64,000 nucleotides of DNA from Fidelibacterota bacterium (GCA_004124385.1 SCKN01000004.1:108813-172812), one strand, 5' to 3'. Shown: positions 1 to 9,737, counted from the first letter of the stretch. The notes: generated by a model not told the origin, from the letters alone. A program made the numbers and translations.

Positions 1-650
1 CGTCCTCCTTTTTTTTGCAGATTTCCTTCCACGAGTTTTAATGTAAAATTGCTGAAATCAACATTGCTGTTGTTTTTAATAACGGCCTCTGGAATAAGCT
101 CCCCTTTGTTTCCATCCAATACGAATCGATAAACAGCATTCCAGTCAAATCCACCAGATAAATATACCAAATCACCGGAAATCGTTCCTGTCATAGGACT
201 GTTAATATCCCATGCCAACTCGGGGTGTAATTGAGGTTCAGTCTCCTGATCTCGTGTGTACATATAATCAACTTTTGAGCGGGAAATGGTCATTATATCT
301 TTACGCGTTTTTATAGAAATACTATTTCCTTTCGATTCAATAAGTATTCCTTCTTGAATTTTATCATTATGAATTTTTACATAAACATATTGACCCAGTT
401 TATCATTGAAATATTTTTCACCACTAAACACATTATTATTATAGCGCTGATAAAGAATTGCCGCATCATGGAGCAACAAAAAAGGTGATTCCGGAAAAAG
501 ACCATTTGGGAGTTGATCATAAGTAATTTCAGACAATCCCGCCTGAACATACCAGTAAACAGGTTCTTTTACTAAAGCAATATTATCCTTATAAACCGTC
601 ATGCTTTGGCCCAATAAAATGATGGGTAAAAATAAATAAATTATTCTCAT
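1..650 (-). CDS. DUF4139-type secreted protein, C-terminal part outside window
   Basis: An open frame of 216 codons starts at ATG 650 and runs off the left edge, so the C-terminus is not seen. Residues 1-15 look like a signal peptide (hydrophobic, ending LLGQS). The segment PVYWYVQAGLSEITYDQLP and the later YLSGGFDWNAVYRFVL with NNSNVDFSNFTLKL resemble the DUF4139 beta-rich domain of secreted or envelope proteins, whose function is not established. The start codon overlaps the valS stop by ATGA, so the gene is probably translated by coupling from valS. The family call rests on remembered motifs and is moderately sure. The export call is stronger. Confidence 0.6.
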   Translation of the reverse strand, partial: MRIIYLFLPIILLGQSMTVYKDNIALVKEPVYWYVQAGLSEITYDQLPNGLFPESPFLLLHDAAILYQRYNNNVFSGEKYFNDKLGQYVYVKIHNDKIQEGILIESKGNSISIKTRKDIMTISRSKVDYMYTRDQETEPQLHPELAWDINSPMTGTISGDLVYLSGGFDWNAVYRFVLDGNKGELIPEAVIKNNSNVDFSNFTLKLVEGNLQKKGG

Positions 651-3280
651 TGCAGCATCTCCAAATTTGCGTTCACTTTTTCAAGTTCTGCTGTCATATC
701 CTCTTGTTTTTCTTTTTCTCTGGCCACCACTTTTTCCGGTGCCCTGCTCATAAATTGTTCATTGGACAGTTTTTTAGATATTCCCAGTAAATGTCCGTTA
801 ATTTCATCTGCTCGTTTTTGCAAACGCGACATTTCTACATCTAAATCGATCAATCCACCCAATGGAATATACAGTTCATTCTTGCCTATGACCACCGTTG
901 CAGATTGTTCCGGTTTTGCCTGGTTTGCACCCGTCAAGACCGATGTTGTCCGCGTTAGGGCTGATATAATATCTTGATGTGTTTGCAAAAATTCAGCCAT
1001 GTCACTATTGCACTTTGCAATTAAATCTGATTTTTTTCCCGGTGGAATATTCATGCGACTACGAACAGTGCGAATTCCGGTAATAATTTCCTGAAGTAAT
1101 TCCATTTTCTTTTCTGCCGCATCATCTTTTTTATCCATCTCAATTTCTGGCCATTTATTAATAATAAGATCCGGGTCGTCTGTGCTTTTCACTTGAGCCC
1201 ATAATTCTTCGGATATAAATGGAGCATACGGATGTAGAATTGTTAACACTGTTTTTAATACATGAATAGCTACGGATCGGGCGACATCAGCTGCATGAAC
1301 ATCGTTTCCATAAAAACGGGTTTTGGCAATTTCTATATACCAATCACAAAAATCATTCCATGTAAAATTATAGAGTACTTTAGCTGCTTCATTAAAATGA
1401 AAACGATCCAGCTGGCGATTATAATTTTGAACAGATGATTGCAATTTGCTTAAAATCCAACGTTCTGGTAAATCCAATTCTTCTGAATCCAAATCAATGT
1501 CCGGTACATGCCCATCTTCCAAATTCATAAGGACAAAGCGTGACGCATTCCACAGTTTATTCATGAAATTTCGACCCACTTCCAATCGAGTGGATGAAAA
1601 AAGAACATCCAATCCCTGAGGTGCCATGAGCATAGTGCCAAATCGAACAGCATCCGTTCCATATTCTTCGAATAATTCAAAAGGATCAGGCGAATTCCCA
1701 AGAGACTTACTAAACTTACGACCCTTTTCATCCCGAAGAATGGATGTGAAATACACATCTTTAAATGGCAAGCCCTCTTTGAATTCATACCCAGTCATAA
1801 TCATCCGTGCTACCCAGAAAAAAATAATATCTGGACCGGTGACCAAAACATCAGTGGGATAAAAATAATCCAGTTCGGCGCTTTCTTCCGGCCAATCATG
1901 AACAGCCATTGGCCACAGCCATGAGCTTGCCCACGTATCCAACACATCTTCATCCTGAATCCAATTTTCTGGATCATTCGGACCTTCAACAGACACATGC
2001 AATTTCTTTGGATCTTCCTTATGATACCAAACCGGGATCTGGTGTCCCCACCAGAGCTGACGGCTGATACACCAATCTTTAATATTCTCCATCCAGTGGT
2101 TATATGTTTTAACCCAATGTGTCGGATGGAAGTTGATTTTGCCGTCAGACACTGCCTGCATTGCCGGTTTGGCCAATTCGCTCATTTTCATGAACCACTG
2201 CTCAGACATATAAAATTCGATGGGCACATTTCCACGTTCTGAAAAACCGACTTTGCTAACATAGTCTTCTGTTTTATGGAGAAAACACAGATTGTCTAAA
2301 TCTTTTATGACAGCTTTTCTGGCATCTTCCCTTGAAAGATTTTGGTATGCTTCCGGGGCATTTTCATTTAACGATGCATCATCATTCATAATGTTGATAA
2401 ATTCTAAATTATGGCGTTCGCCCATGGCAAAGTCATTTTGATCGTGGGCTGGTGTAACTTTTACACAACCAGTTCCAAATTCCGGATCTACATAATCATC
2501 TGCAATGACAGGAATCTCTCGACCCACCAATGGTAGTATAATCGTTTTCCCGACTAAATGTGCAAATCGTTCGTCTTTGGGATGAACTGCTACAGCCGTA
2601 TCCCCCAGCATCGTTTCCGGCCGCGTTGTGGCCACAATCATGAATTCATCACTGTCCTTAATCGGATATTTAAAATGCCATAAATGACCGTTTACTTCTT
2701 TGTGGATGACTTCTTCATCACTGATTGCAGATTTGGAAACAGGGCACCAGTTTACAAGACGGTAGCCTTTATAGATTAATCCTTTTTCGTATAATTTTAC
2801 AAATGCGGATAGAACTGCTTTTGAATATCCTTCGTCCATGGTAAACCGTTCACGTTCCCAATCGCAAGAACAGCCCAACTTTTTCAATTGCTGAATTATA
2901 ATTCCGCCATATTTTTCTTTCCACTCCCAAGCGTGTTTCAAAAATTCTTCCCGGGAAAGGCTGTGTTTTTCGATACCTTGTTCTTTGAGCATGTGTACCA
3001 CTTTACTTTCAGTGGCAATGGATGCGTGATCGGTTCCGGGAATCCAACAGGCTTCTTTTCCTTCCATGCGTGCTTTTCGAATCAGGATGTCCTGAATGGT
3101 ATTATTAAGTACATGGCCCATGGTGAGCATACCCGTTACATTGGGTGGCGGTATTACAATCGTGTAGGGGTCTTTTTCAGGATTGACTTCAGCGTGAAAA
3201 TAATCATTGTCCAGCCAGTGCTGATACCACTTATCTTCAATCGATGAAGGAGAATACACTTTGTCCAGCTGTACCATCAT
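647..3280 (-). CDS. valS: Valyl-tRNA synthetase
   Basis: This enzyme charges tRNA-Val with valine in the cytoplasm and edits mischarged threonine. At 877 residues it has the normal length for a bacterial ValRS. The class I signature is visible as PPPNVTGMLTMGHVLN (HIGH motif, about residues 45-59). The KMSKS loop is KFSKS at 522-526, and the editing domain motif TTRPETMLGD is at 218-227. The last 70 residues are charged and helical, as in the ValRS C-terminal coiled coil that contacts tRNA. The first two codons are both ATG and no Shine-Dalgarno sequence is obvious, so the exact start is uncertain by one residue. It probably heads a short transcript with the DUF4139 gene downstream. Confidence 0.97.
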   Translation of the reverse strand: MMVQLDKVYSPSSIEDKWYQHWLDNDYFHAEVNPEKDPYTIVIPPPNVTGMLTMGHVLNNTIQDILIRKARMEGKEACWIPGTDHASIATESKVVHMLKEQGIEKHSLSREEFLKHAWEWKEKYGGIIIQQLKKLGCSCDWERERFTMDEGYSKAVLSAFVKLYEKGLIYKGYRLVNWCPVSKSAISDEEVIHKEVNGHLWHFKYPIKDSDEFMIVATTRPETMLGDTAVAVHPKDERFAHLVGKTIILPLVGREIPVIADDYVDPEFGTGCVKVTPAHDQNDFAMGERHNLEFINIMNDDASLNENAPEAYQNLSREDARKAVIKDLDNLCFLHKTEDYVSKVGFSERGNVPIEFYMSEQWFMKMSELAKPAMQAVSDGKINFHPTHWVKTYNHWMENIKDWCISRQLWWGHQIPVWYHKEDPKKLHVSVEGPNDPENWIQDEDVLDTWASSWLWPMAVHDWPEESAELDYFYPTDVLVTGPDIIFFWVARMIMTGYEFKEGLPFKDVYFTSILRDEKGRKFSKSLGNSPDPFELFEEYGTDAVRFGTMLMAPQGLDVLFSSTRLEVGRNFMNKLWNASRFVLMNLEDGHVPDIDLDSEELDLPERWILSKLQSSVQNYNRQLDRFHFNEAAKVLYNFTWNDFCDWYIEIAKTRFYGNDVHAADVARSVAIHVLKTVLTILHPYAPFISEELWAQVKSTDDPDLIINKWPEIEMDKKDDAAEKKMELLQEIITGIRTVRSRMNIPPGKKSDLIAKCNSDMAEFLQTHQDIISALTRTTSVLTGANQAKPEQSATVVIGKNELYIPLGGLIDLDVEMSRLQKRADEINGHLLGISKKLSNEQFMSRAPEKVVAREKEKQEDMTAELEKVNANLEMLQ

Positions 3281-3296
3281 ACTATATAAAAATAAT

Positions 3297-3800
3297 TTAT
3301 CTTTCTAATATTAAACTGAAAGCTGTAGTCAGTTTTAATACATTTTGATTGGCTTTTACAAGATTCCCGCAAAGAGTTCTGCAAAGATTTTGCATAACTT
3401 TATACCCAGTATTGGGGTGCGCATCACATACTTTAAACAACTCTTCTTTCATGATTTGTGCCAGTTTGCAATCTGATAATGCTTTTACACTAGCTGTGCG
3501 TTGGTCGCCTTCAATAAACAAGGACATTTCACCAAAGAGCGGTTTGCTTTCGCTGGAAAGTTTTATGATCGTTTTTTCTCTATTATCCGCATCACTCTTA
3601 TTCATGAAAAGTGTCAACGCTTGATTGATTTCGACTTCACCCTCAAGCAAGAGAAAAATTGAATCACCTACATCTCCTTCAATTATGAAACAATCCCCTT
3701 CGGAAACGTCTACAGACGAAACTTTATCTTCAAATAATTTTATTTCCGATTCATCCAATCCTTTAAAAATGGAAAAATCTTTTAATGCTCCTATATCCAT
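3297..3800 (-). CDS. Stand-alone cyclic-nucleotide-binding domain protein
   Basis: This is a protein of 167 residues consisting of one CRP-like cNMP-binding beta-roll. FSIFKGLDESEIKLFEDKV opens the fold, followed by GDVGDSIFLLLEGEVEI and the phosphate-binding-cassette region FGEMSLFIEGDQRTASVKAL. No DNA-binding helix-turn-helix follows, so it is not a transcription factor of the Crp type. I chose ATG 3800 over the GTG at 3806 because GAGG sits five bases upstream of the ATG. The gene begins at the stop codon of the potassium channel gene, and its ribosome site overlaps that stop. A regulatory partner role for the channel is inferred from position only. The ligand is unknown. Confidence 0.8.
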   Translation of the reverse strand: MDIGALKDFSIFKGLDESEIKLFEDKVSSVDVSEGDCFIIEGDVGDSIFLLLEGEVEINQALTLFMNKSDADNREKTIIKLSSESKPLFGEMSLFIEGDQRTASVKALSDCKLAQIMKEELFKVCDAHPNTGYKVMQNLCRTLCGNLVKANQNVLKLTTAFSLILER

Positions 3801-3807
3801 ACGCACC

Positions 3808-4932
3808 TCAAGGTATAATTATGGCTCGTTCGCCATCTTTTATTTTATAATTTTTATCTGGATTGATCACAGTTGTGATTTTGCTTTCTTCTTGTAATGA
3901 AATACCACCTTCTTTCATTTTGCGTTCGATAAAAGCATCCAAAGCTGAAGTGTCAGCCGATAATATTTCTCCAATGCCCAGATTTTCTTCTTCAGAAAAA
4001 AGACCTACGAGCAGTGACCCGTTTATATTTCTGAAGTGATTAAATAGATTGTCAAACGATTGTCCCACAAATTCATTGGGGATATCCACTCGTTTGAAAC
4101 GATTTTCTGATACATTGTCCAACAAGCGATTCAATGTTTGGGGAATTCCAGGGTCCATTACATGAGATGCCAACATAAATGCCCCAAAATCATCACTAAT
4201 GACCACTTCATCTGCATTGGCCCGTTTAATATGTGTCAAGTTTTCCCGATTATACAGATATGCAATTAATCGCTTATTCGGTTCTAATCCCTTAATCGTT
4301 AGAGTGGCCAAAATCGTTTTTTCATCCGGATTTTGAATCGTTCCATCCATATCGCTGGGGATTATTATAATTGTATCTGCTTCTTCTAACGATGCACGTT
4401 GAAGTATCTGTTCGCTCGTATAATCTCCCGCAACAAAATGCAGATGAATATCTCGATAGCGCGTCTTTAAGCGGGCGGCTGTTTCTTCATCCAAATCATT
4501 GATCAAAACGAGATCCTTCCGGCGCCCTTCTGATAAATACTGGATCGAGTCAATTATTTTATCTGCGTTTCTGTTCCAACCGCAAAGAATGATGTGATTT
4601 TTTACATTTACTTTTTCCAAACCTTTATCCTTTCTAATTCTTTTGGCGACAAATATAGACGAAATGACAGCTGTAAACATAGCCGTCAGCGATATGCCGG
4701 CAAACATAACCAATACAGCAAATATTCTGCCTTCAGAAGTTGATGGTGCATAATCCCCATATCCAACCGTTGTCATCGTAACGATTGCCCACCAAAACGG
4801 TGCTTCTCCTTCAGCTATATCTCCTGTCTCTAATGTACGTAAAATCAGCCCGCCAAGAATCATGACCAAAAAGATGCCCATGCCTACTTGAAAGAAACTG
4901 TTACGTATCAGTAATTGAAACCAGCGACGCAT
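3808..4932 (-). CDS. MthK-like potassium channel with RCK domain
   Basis: The protein (374 residues) has two membrane helices (about 15-33 and 70-95) flanking a pore loop. The canonical K+ selectivity filter TVGYGD is at residues 55-60. A cytoplasmic RCK/TrkA-N Rossmann domain follows, beginning HIILCGWNRNADK near residue 113. The CGW form resembles the start of the RCK domain in the calcium-gated channel MthK. A TrkA-C-like segment makes up the last 90 residues. It should tetramerise in the inner membrane and conduct potassium under ligand control. The downstream cNMP-binding gene is translationally adjacent. Whether calcium, nucleotide or NAD(H) gates it cannot be told from sequence. Confidence 0.9.
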   Translation of the reverse strand: MRRWFQLLIRNSFFQVGMGIFLVMILGGLILRTLETGDIAEGEAPFWWAIVTMTTVGYGDYAPSTSEGRIFAVLVMFAGISLTAMFTAVISSIFVAKRIRKDKGLEKVNVKNHIILCGWNRNADKIIDSIQYLSEGRRKDLVLINDLDEETAARLKTRYRDIHLHFVAGDYTSEQILQRASLEEADTIIIIPSDMDGTIQNPDEKTILATLTIKGLEPNKRLIAYLYNRENLTHIKRANADEVVISDDFGAFMLASHVMDPGIPQTLNRLLDNVSENRFKRVDIPNEFVGQSFDNLFNHFRNINGSLLVGLFSEEENLGIGEILSADTSALDAFIERKMKEGGISLQEESKITTVINPDKNYKIKDGERAIIIP

Positions 4933-4976
4933 AACGAAAAATTTAAGTCAGTTATTAGAAATAAATAAGTATTGAA

Positions 4977-6386
4977 TCAGTTCTTTTCCAAAACGCCAAC
5001 AGTCTCAATATGAGGCGTATGGGGAAACATATCCACCATTGACAGCTTTTTGAGAGTGTAGCCATTTTCCATTAATAATGCTATATCCCGAGCTTGAGTT
5101 GTTGGATTACAGGATACATACACTAATCGTTGTGCACCGAATTTTGGTAAAGCACTCACCATATCTTTGTGCATACCGGCTCGCGGCGGATCAACAATAA
5201 TAACATCCGGATCAGGTAATTTTTTACGTCTGGACCCTTTTTTGAAAAAGAAATCCAAATTAGCTTTATGAAAGCGTACATTGGTTATCAAATTTGTAAT
5301 TGCATTCCGCGTGGCATCTTCTACAGAAGATGTAATAAGTTCAAAACCATGGACTTCTTTTGCTTTTTGGGAAAGAAAGAGTGAAATAGAACCTGTCCCG
5401 CAATACAGATCGTAGACAATTTCTTTTCCTGTAAGTTCAGCGCCGTCCAATGCAGCCTGAGAAAGATGTGTTCCTTGTTTGGTATTCGTCTGAAAAAATG
5501 AATTGGCAGAAATTTCAAATGTAAGATCACCCATTTTTTCCGTAATGGTGGGATTACCATATAAAATTGTTTCATATTCACCAAATGCTATATCCGCTTT
5601 CTTTGTGTTGATATTATTAATAATGGATGTGACTTGAGGAAATGTTTCATGGATATGATCAGCCAATGGTTGAATTAATTCCGGGTTTTCATAACTGGTG
5701 ACCAAGTTCACCATCATATCGCCTGTATTATGTCCGAAACGCATAACCAAGTGCCGTAGAAATCCATTATGGGTTTTTACATCGTAAGGCTTGAGTTTTA
5801 ATTCCTGCGCTTTTTCTTTCACTGCATTGAGAATTTCATTACCCAATTTTGGTTGGAGGTGACATTCATTAATATTCAATATTTTATCATAACGACGGGG
5901 AATATGAAGACCTAAAGCAAAACTTCTTTCTGTATCATCGCCTTCATCAGGCAATGTCCAGCGGCGGTTGGAAAATGAAAATTCCATTTTATTCCTGTAA
6001 TGATATTGCTCTTCAGCGGCAATCACATTATCCACAGAAAAATCAGCGATCCCAGCTTGGCGTCTGAATAAATCTTCAACTTGCTGTTTTTTCTGATTCA
6101 CCTGTTCTGCATAATCCAACTGCTGGAATGTACAGCCGCCGCAAAATGCAAAATGTTCACAGGGAGCATCCACCTTAAACGATGATTCTACCAACACCTC
6201 TAGCGGCCGGGCTTCTGCAAAACCTTTCCGTTTGCGATAAACCAGTGCACGAACTTTTTGCCCGGGAATGGCATTTTTCACAAATACAACAAAGCCGTCC
6301 ACTTTGGCAATTCCCTTTCCGCCGTACGCCAACGATTCAATGGTTAATTCGTATTCCTGTCCTTTTTTGACTGTCGGTTCTATCAT
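4977..6386 (-). CDS. rlmD: 23S rRNA (uracil-5)-methyltransferase, RumA/RlmD family
   Basis: This SAM-dependent enzyme of 469 residues makes 5-methyluridine in 23S rRNA. Residues 1-65 form a TRAM RNA-binding domain (GGKGIAKVDGFVVFV). Cys76, Cys82 and Cys85 (CEHFAFCGGC) with a later cysteine in INECHL fit the 4Fe-4S cluster of this family. The SAM site is DLYCGTGSISLF and the catalytic cysteine lies in VYVSCNPTT near the C-terminus. The exact target base cannot be assigned without comparison, since RlmD, RlmCD and related enzymes share this architecture. It stands in a minus-strand run between a nucleoside phosphorylase and the potassium channel with no clear functional link. Confidence 0.9.
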   Translation of the reverse strand: MIEPTVKKGQEYELTIESLAYGGKGIAKVDGFVVFVKNAIPGQKVRALVYRKRKGFAEARPLEVLVESSFKVDAPCEHFAFCGGCTFQQLDYAEQVNQKKQQVEDLFRRQAGIADFSVDNVIAAEEQYHYRNKMEFSFSNRRWTLPDEGDDTERSFALGLHIPRRYDKILNINECHLQPKLGNEILNAVKEKAQELKLKPYDVKTHNGFLRHLVMRFGHNTGDMMVNLVTSYENPELIQPLADHIHETFPQVTSIINNINTKKADIAFGEYETILYGNPTITEKMGDLTFEISANSFFQTNTKQGTHLSQAALDGAELTGKEIVYDLYCGTGSISLFLSQKAKEVHGFELITSSVEDATRNAITNLITNVRFHKANLDFFFKKGSRRKKLPDPDVIIVDPPRAGMHKDMVSALPKFGAQRLVYVSCNPTTQARDIALLMENGYTLKKLSMVDMFPHTPHIETVGVLEKN

Positions 6387-6426
6387 GTTATTTTCTTATT
6401 ATTTATTTTTAAGTTGGAGGAGAGTT

Positions 6427-7230
6427 TTAAGAATATGATTCTAAAAAACGAACGAGAAGTATTTTCAAGTCTTGAATCCCTTTATCAGCATTTTCCATTG
6501 TTAATTCATGGCTCAATACTTCATCGCTCATGCCCGCAGCCATATTGGTCATTACAGACAATGCAGCCACTTTCATTCCGGCGTGGCGGGCTAAAATCAC
6601 TTCCGGGACTGTGGACATACCCACTGCATCTGCACCCAATGTTTTAGCTGCTCGAATTTCTGCCGGTGTTTCAAAACTGGGACCGCAAAACCAAATATAA
6701 ACACCTTCGTGAAGTTTAATATTTTCATCATCTGCAATTTTATGGAATCTTGAACGCATATCCGAATTGTACGCGTTAGCCATATCCACAAATCGATTAT
6801 TACTTTCTTCGCAAAACAATGGACTTACACCTGTAAAATTGATATGATCTGTTATTGCCATGACGCTGCCAGGCTGGGCTTCTTCCATTAAACTGCCGGC
6901 GGCATTGGTCAAAATCAGTGATTCACACCCAAGTCCGGACAAAGTTCGAACGGGAATTTTCATGGCATCCACAACACCCGTTTCGTAATAATGAGCACGT
7001 CCTTGAAGAACGACAATTTCTGTATGATTGATTTTTCCTAAATGAAGTTTTCCCTCATGCCCGAAAACACCCGTATCCGGGAATCCATCTAATTCATCAT
7101 AGGATAATGAAACCGGATTTTCTAACACATCTACAAATGAACCCAACCCGGATCCGAGAATAATTCCAACTTTAGGATTTATTCCTTGGGAATTTGATTG
7201 TATATATTCAATTGTTTTATTGATGTCCAT
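6427..7230 (-). CDS. Purine nucleoside phosphorylase (trimeric PNP type)
   Basis: The enzyme cleaves purine (deoxy)ribonucleosides with phosphate to give the base and (deoxy)ribose-1-phosphate. Its 267 residues match the trimeric PNP/PunA family. Visible motifs are the phosphate-binding GSGLGSF near residue 26, LQGRAHYYE, the base-site NAAGSL and GMSTVPEVILA near the end. It lies next to the deoC-ALDH cluster on the same strand but after a 146-base gap holding a hairpin, so it is a metabolic neighbour and may be transcribed separately. Together they would feed deoxyribose from purine deoxynucleosides to aldolase cleavage, provided a phosphopentomutase is encoded elsewhere. Confidence 0.93.
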   Translation of the reverse strand: MDINKTIEYIQSNSQGINPKVGIILGSGLGSFVDVLENPVSLSYDELDGFPDTGVFGHEGKLHLGKINHTEIVVLQGRAHYYETGVVDAMKIPVRTLSGLGCESLILTNAAGSLMEEAQPGSVMAITDHINFTGVSPLFCEESNNRFVDMANAYNSDMRSRFHKIADDENIKLHEGVYIWFCGPSFETPAEIRAAKTLGADAVGMSTVPEVILARHAGMKVAALSVMTNMAAGMSDEVLSHELTMENADKGIQDLKILLVRFLESYS

Positions 7231-7289
7231 AAAAAGTTAACACCGAAAAGTATTTTTGGGATAAATCCCATATTTGGATGACTTTTTAC

Positions 7290-7309
7290 CCCCGACATAA
7301 ATGTCGGGG
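7290..7309. terminator. Strong hairpin between the ALDH-like gene and PNP
   Basis: The arms CCCCGACAT and ATGTCGGGG pair perfectly across a two-base spacer. No clear T-tract follows on either strand, so this could be a weak terminator, an mRNA-end hairpin or a copy of a dispersed palindrome. It sits between two genes transcribed leftward. Confidence 0.4.
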
Positions 7310-7376
7310 ATTTGAAATAATATAACGTTTTTAGGGGTTTTAACCCTTTTCAGAAATAGACTCATAAATTTCTTTA

Positions 7377-8240
7377 TTAAATAGAAACCGGGTGCCATGT
7401 TGTCTTAATTTCTAACGTATTCAAAATTCGATATGGATCCTGTGTGTTTTTGTTGTGCCAATTTTCGTTAGAATAAACAATCGGCCTTTTTACGTTCAGG
7501 GCCGCATTTTCCTGAACGAGCTTAATTTCTTCTGATTCATTGCCGCAATACACGATTGCATTCACATCCATGTGAGATGAAAATTGTTCTATTAATTCTG
7601 ATCGATGCCCAGTCAAAATATTTACTACACCACCGGACACATCTGACGTATGGAGCACTTCTGCAAATGTAATTGAACACAGCGGATTTTCTTCTGATGC
7701 CAATACAACAACCGTATTTCCACCGGCAATGATGGGTGCAACGATTGAGACCAATCCGATTAAGGATGACTCATTCGGTGCGATGGCTGAAACCACTCCC
7801 GTCGGTTCTGGATAGGAAAAATTGAAATAGGGCAATGCCACGGGATTGACCCGGCTGAATATTTGCTGATATTTATCCGCCCAACCAGCATAGTATATTA
7901 ATCTGTCAATGGATAGGTTGATTTCTTTTTCTGCTGCTTTTTTCGAAGAACCCTGGAGTATCAATTCATCCATAAACTGGCTGCGTCTGCCTTCCAGCAT
8001 TTCTCCTATTCTATATAGAATTTGACTGCGATTATAAGCAGTTCTTGATGACCATCCGCAAAAGGCTTCTCTGGCTGCAACCACGGCATTTCGAAAATCT
8101 TTTCTCGATCCCCTACAAATATTTACTGTTGTTGCCTTTTTGGGGTCCGTCCATTTGATATAACGACCCGATTCCGTTCTGGGGAATTTTCCACCAATAT
8201 AGAGCTTGTATGTTTTTTTAATATCTTCTCGTTTTTTCAT
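7377..8240 (-). CDS. Truncated aldehyde dehydrogenase-like protein without catalytic domain
   Basis: The protein is 287 residues long against about 480-490 for a full aldehyde dehydrogenase. It aligns by eye with the NAD-binding half only: KLYIGGKFPRTESGRYI at the start, then the AREAFCGW and YYAGWADKY segments and GGNTVVVLAS. After IVYCGNESEE, where the full enzyme has its ELGG glutamate and cysteine regions, the sequence ends within about 60 residues (EIKTTWHP). No catalytic cysteine region exists. The C-terminus has its own conserved-looking ending and no stop-ridden remainder follows, so it looks like a designed short paralogue and not a broken gene. It follows the full ALDH after 15 bases. 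A structural or regulatory partner, as in the second half of ALDH16, is a reasonable inference. Confidence 0.8.
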   Translation of the reverse strand: MKKREDIKKTYKLYIGGKFPRTESGRYIKWTDPKKATTVNICRGSRKDFRNAVVAAREAFCGWSSRTAYNRSQILYRIGEMLEGRRSQFMDELILQGSSKKAAEKEINLSIDRLIYYAGWADKYQQIFSRVNPVALPYFNFSYPEPTGVVSAIAPNESSLIGLVSIVAPIIAGGNTVVVLASEENPLCSITFAEVLHTSDVSGGVVNILTGHRSELIEQFSSHMDVNAIVYCGNESEEIKLVQENAALNVKRPIVYSNENWHNKNTQDPYRILNTLEIKTTWHPVSI

Positions 8241-8255
8241 AAAACTATCTCCTCC

Positions 8256-9725
8256 TTACACCAGATTAACATAGGGCATTAATCCTTCTAAACCGCCTTC
8301 GCGCCCCATTCCGCTCTCTTTATATCCACCAAAAGGTGATGTTGGATCAAATTTGTTAAATGTATTTCCCCATAATACACCAGAACGAATGGCTTTGGAT
8401 ACTTGAAATATTTTCGCACCTTTATCCGTCCACACACCGCCGGAAAGACCAAAAGGAATGTTGTTTGCTTTGGTGATGACTTCATCTACCGTACGGAATG
8501 TTTGAATCGCCAACACAGGACCAAATATTTCTTCCTGCATAATGCGGTGAGATTGGCTCACATCTGTAAAAATTGTCGGTGCATACCAATAACCCTTTTT
8601 AGGTAGCTTGCATGATGACTGATGGATTGAAGCACCTTCTTTTTGTCCAATTTTCACATACATTTTTATTTTATCTAATTGCATTTTTGAATTGATGGCA
8701 CCGATATCTGTGTTTTTATCCAGAGGATCACCGACAATTAATGATTCCATTCTGTCTTTCAATTTTGAAATGACTGTATCAGCGACACTTTCTTGAACAA
8801 ACAACCGGGAACCGGCGCAACAAACGTGACCTTGGTTAAAAAAGATACCGTCAATAATACCTTCCACTGCTTGATCAATGGCCGCATCTTCAAAAATGAT
8901 ATTTGCCGCTTTTCCACCCAGTTCCAGTGTATATCTTTTTCCCGTGCCTGCCATCGATTTCATAATCAGTTTTCCCACATCTGTGGACCCGGTAAAGGCA
9001 ATTTTATTAATGTCTGGATGCTCGACCAAAGCTCGACCGGTTTTTCCATCTCCGTTTATAATATTTACAACGCCTGGAGGTAAATCTGCTTCTTGAATTA
9101 TTTCTGCTAATTTCATTGCAGTTAGGGGTGTTGTTTCTGCTGGTTTTAAAACGACTGTATTCCCCGTTGCCAAGGCCGGTGCTATTTTCCAGGCTGCCAT
9201 TAATAAAGGGAAATTCCATGGAATAATTTGACCGGCGACACCGATGGGTTTTGCCATTTTTCCAGGAAATGCATATTCCAGTTTGTCCGCCCATCCTGCA
9301 TAATAGAAGAAATGTGCTGATACCAATGGAATATCAATATCCCTGGATTCCCGAATTGGTTTCCCGCCATCCATGGTTTCAATAACCGAAAACTCACGGG
9401 CACGCTCCTGGATTAATCGGGCAATACGATAAATATATTTCCCTCTTTCGGCAGGATCCATTTTAGACCAAACATTGTTGTAAGCTTTTCTGGCAGCTTT
9501 GACTGCTTTATCCACATCTTTATTATCTGCTTCCGCTACATCCGCCAATTTTTCTTCATTCGCAGGATTGATCGTTTTAAAATAATTTCCCTTTATGGGT
9601 GGAATAAATTTTCCATCGATAAAAAGATCATTTATCGCGGGAATACGAACGTGGTCTGTACTTTCCAGAGCAGGACTGTATGACCAATCTGTTTTTAATT
9701 CTGATTTTTTAATTTTTTTACCCAT
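8256..9725 (-). CDS. NAD(P)-dependent aldehyde dehydrogenase of the deoxyribose cluster
   Basis: This is a full-length aldehyde dehydrogenase of 489 residues. Recognisable motifs are the Rossmann and oxyanion region IIPWNFPLLM, GNTVVLKPAE, the general base in TLELGGKAANIIFEDA and the nucleophile in GHVCCAGSRLFV near residue 300. The C-terminal FGGYKESGMGREGG is also standard. It lies between deoC (12 bases upstream) and the truncated ALDH (15 bases downstream), so acetaldehyde released by DeoC is a natural substrate, giving acetate or, with CoA, acetyl-CoA. No CoA-acylating signature is evident. Substrate is inferred from context. Confidence 0.93.
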   Translation of the reverse strand: MGKKIKKSELKTDWSYSPALESTDHVRIPAINDLFIDGKFIPPIKGNYFKTINPANEEKLADVAEADNKDVDKAVKAARKAYNNVWSKMDPAERGKYIYRIARLIQERAREFSVIETMDGGKPIRESRDIDIPLVSAHFFYYAGWADKLEYAFPGKMAKPIGVAGQIIPWNFPLLMAAWKIAPALATGNTVVLKPAETTPLTAMKLAEIIQEADLPPGVVNIINGDGKTGRALVEHPDINKIAFTGSTDVGKLIMKSMAGTGKRYTLELGGKAANIIFEDAAIDQAVEGIIDGIFFNQGHVCCAGSRLFVQESVADTVISKLKDRMESLIVGDPLDKNTDIGAINSKMQLDKIKMYVKIGQKEGASIHQSSCKLPKKGYWYAPTIFTDVSQSHRIMQEEIFGPVLAIQTFRTVDEVITKANNIPFGLSGGVWTDKGAKIFQVSKAIRSGVLWGNTFNKFDPTSPFGGYKESGMGREGGLEGLMPYVNLV

Positions 9726-9737
9726 ATCTGATTTACC

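Noticed and set aside
7331..7348. Inverted repeat AGGGGTTTTAACCCTT near the end of the truncated ALDH gene
   Set aside because: Short and without a T-tract on the relevant strand, so not called as a terminator.
7377..8240. Truncated ALDH as a frameshifted pseudogene
   Set aside because: No continuation of the catalytic domain follows in any frame; the next sequence is a gap with a hairpin and the PNP gene. The C-terminus looks orderly.
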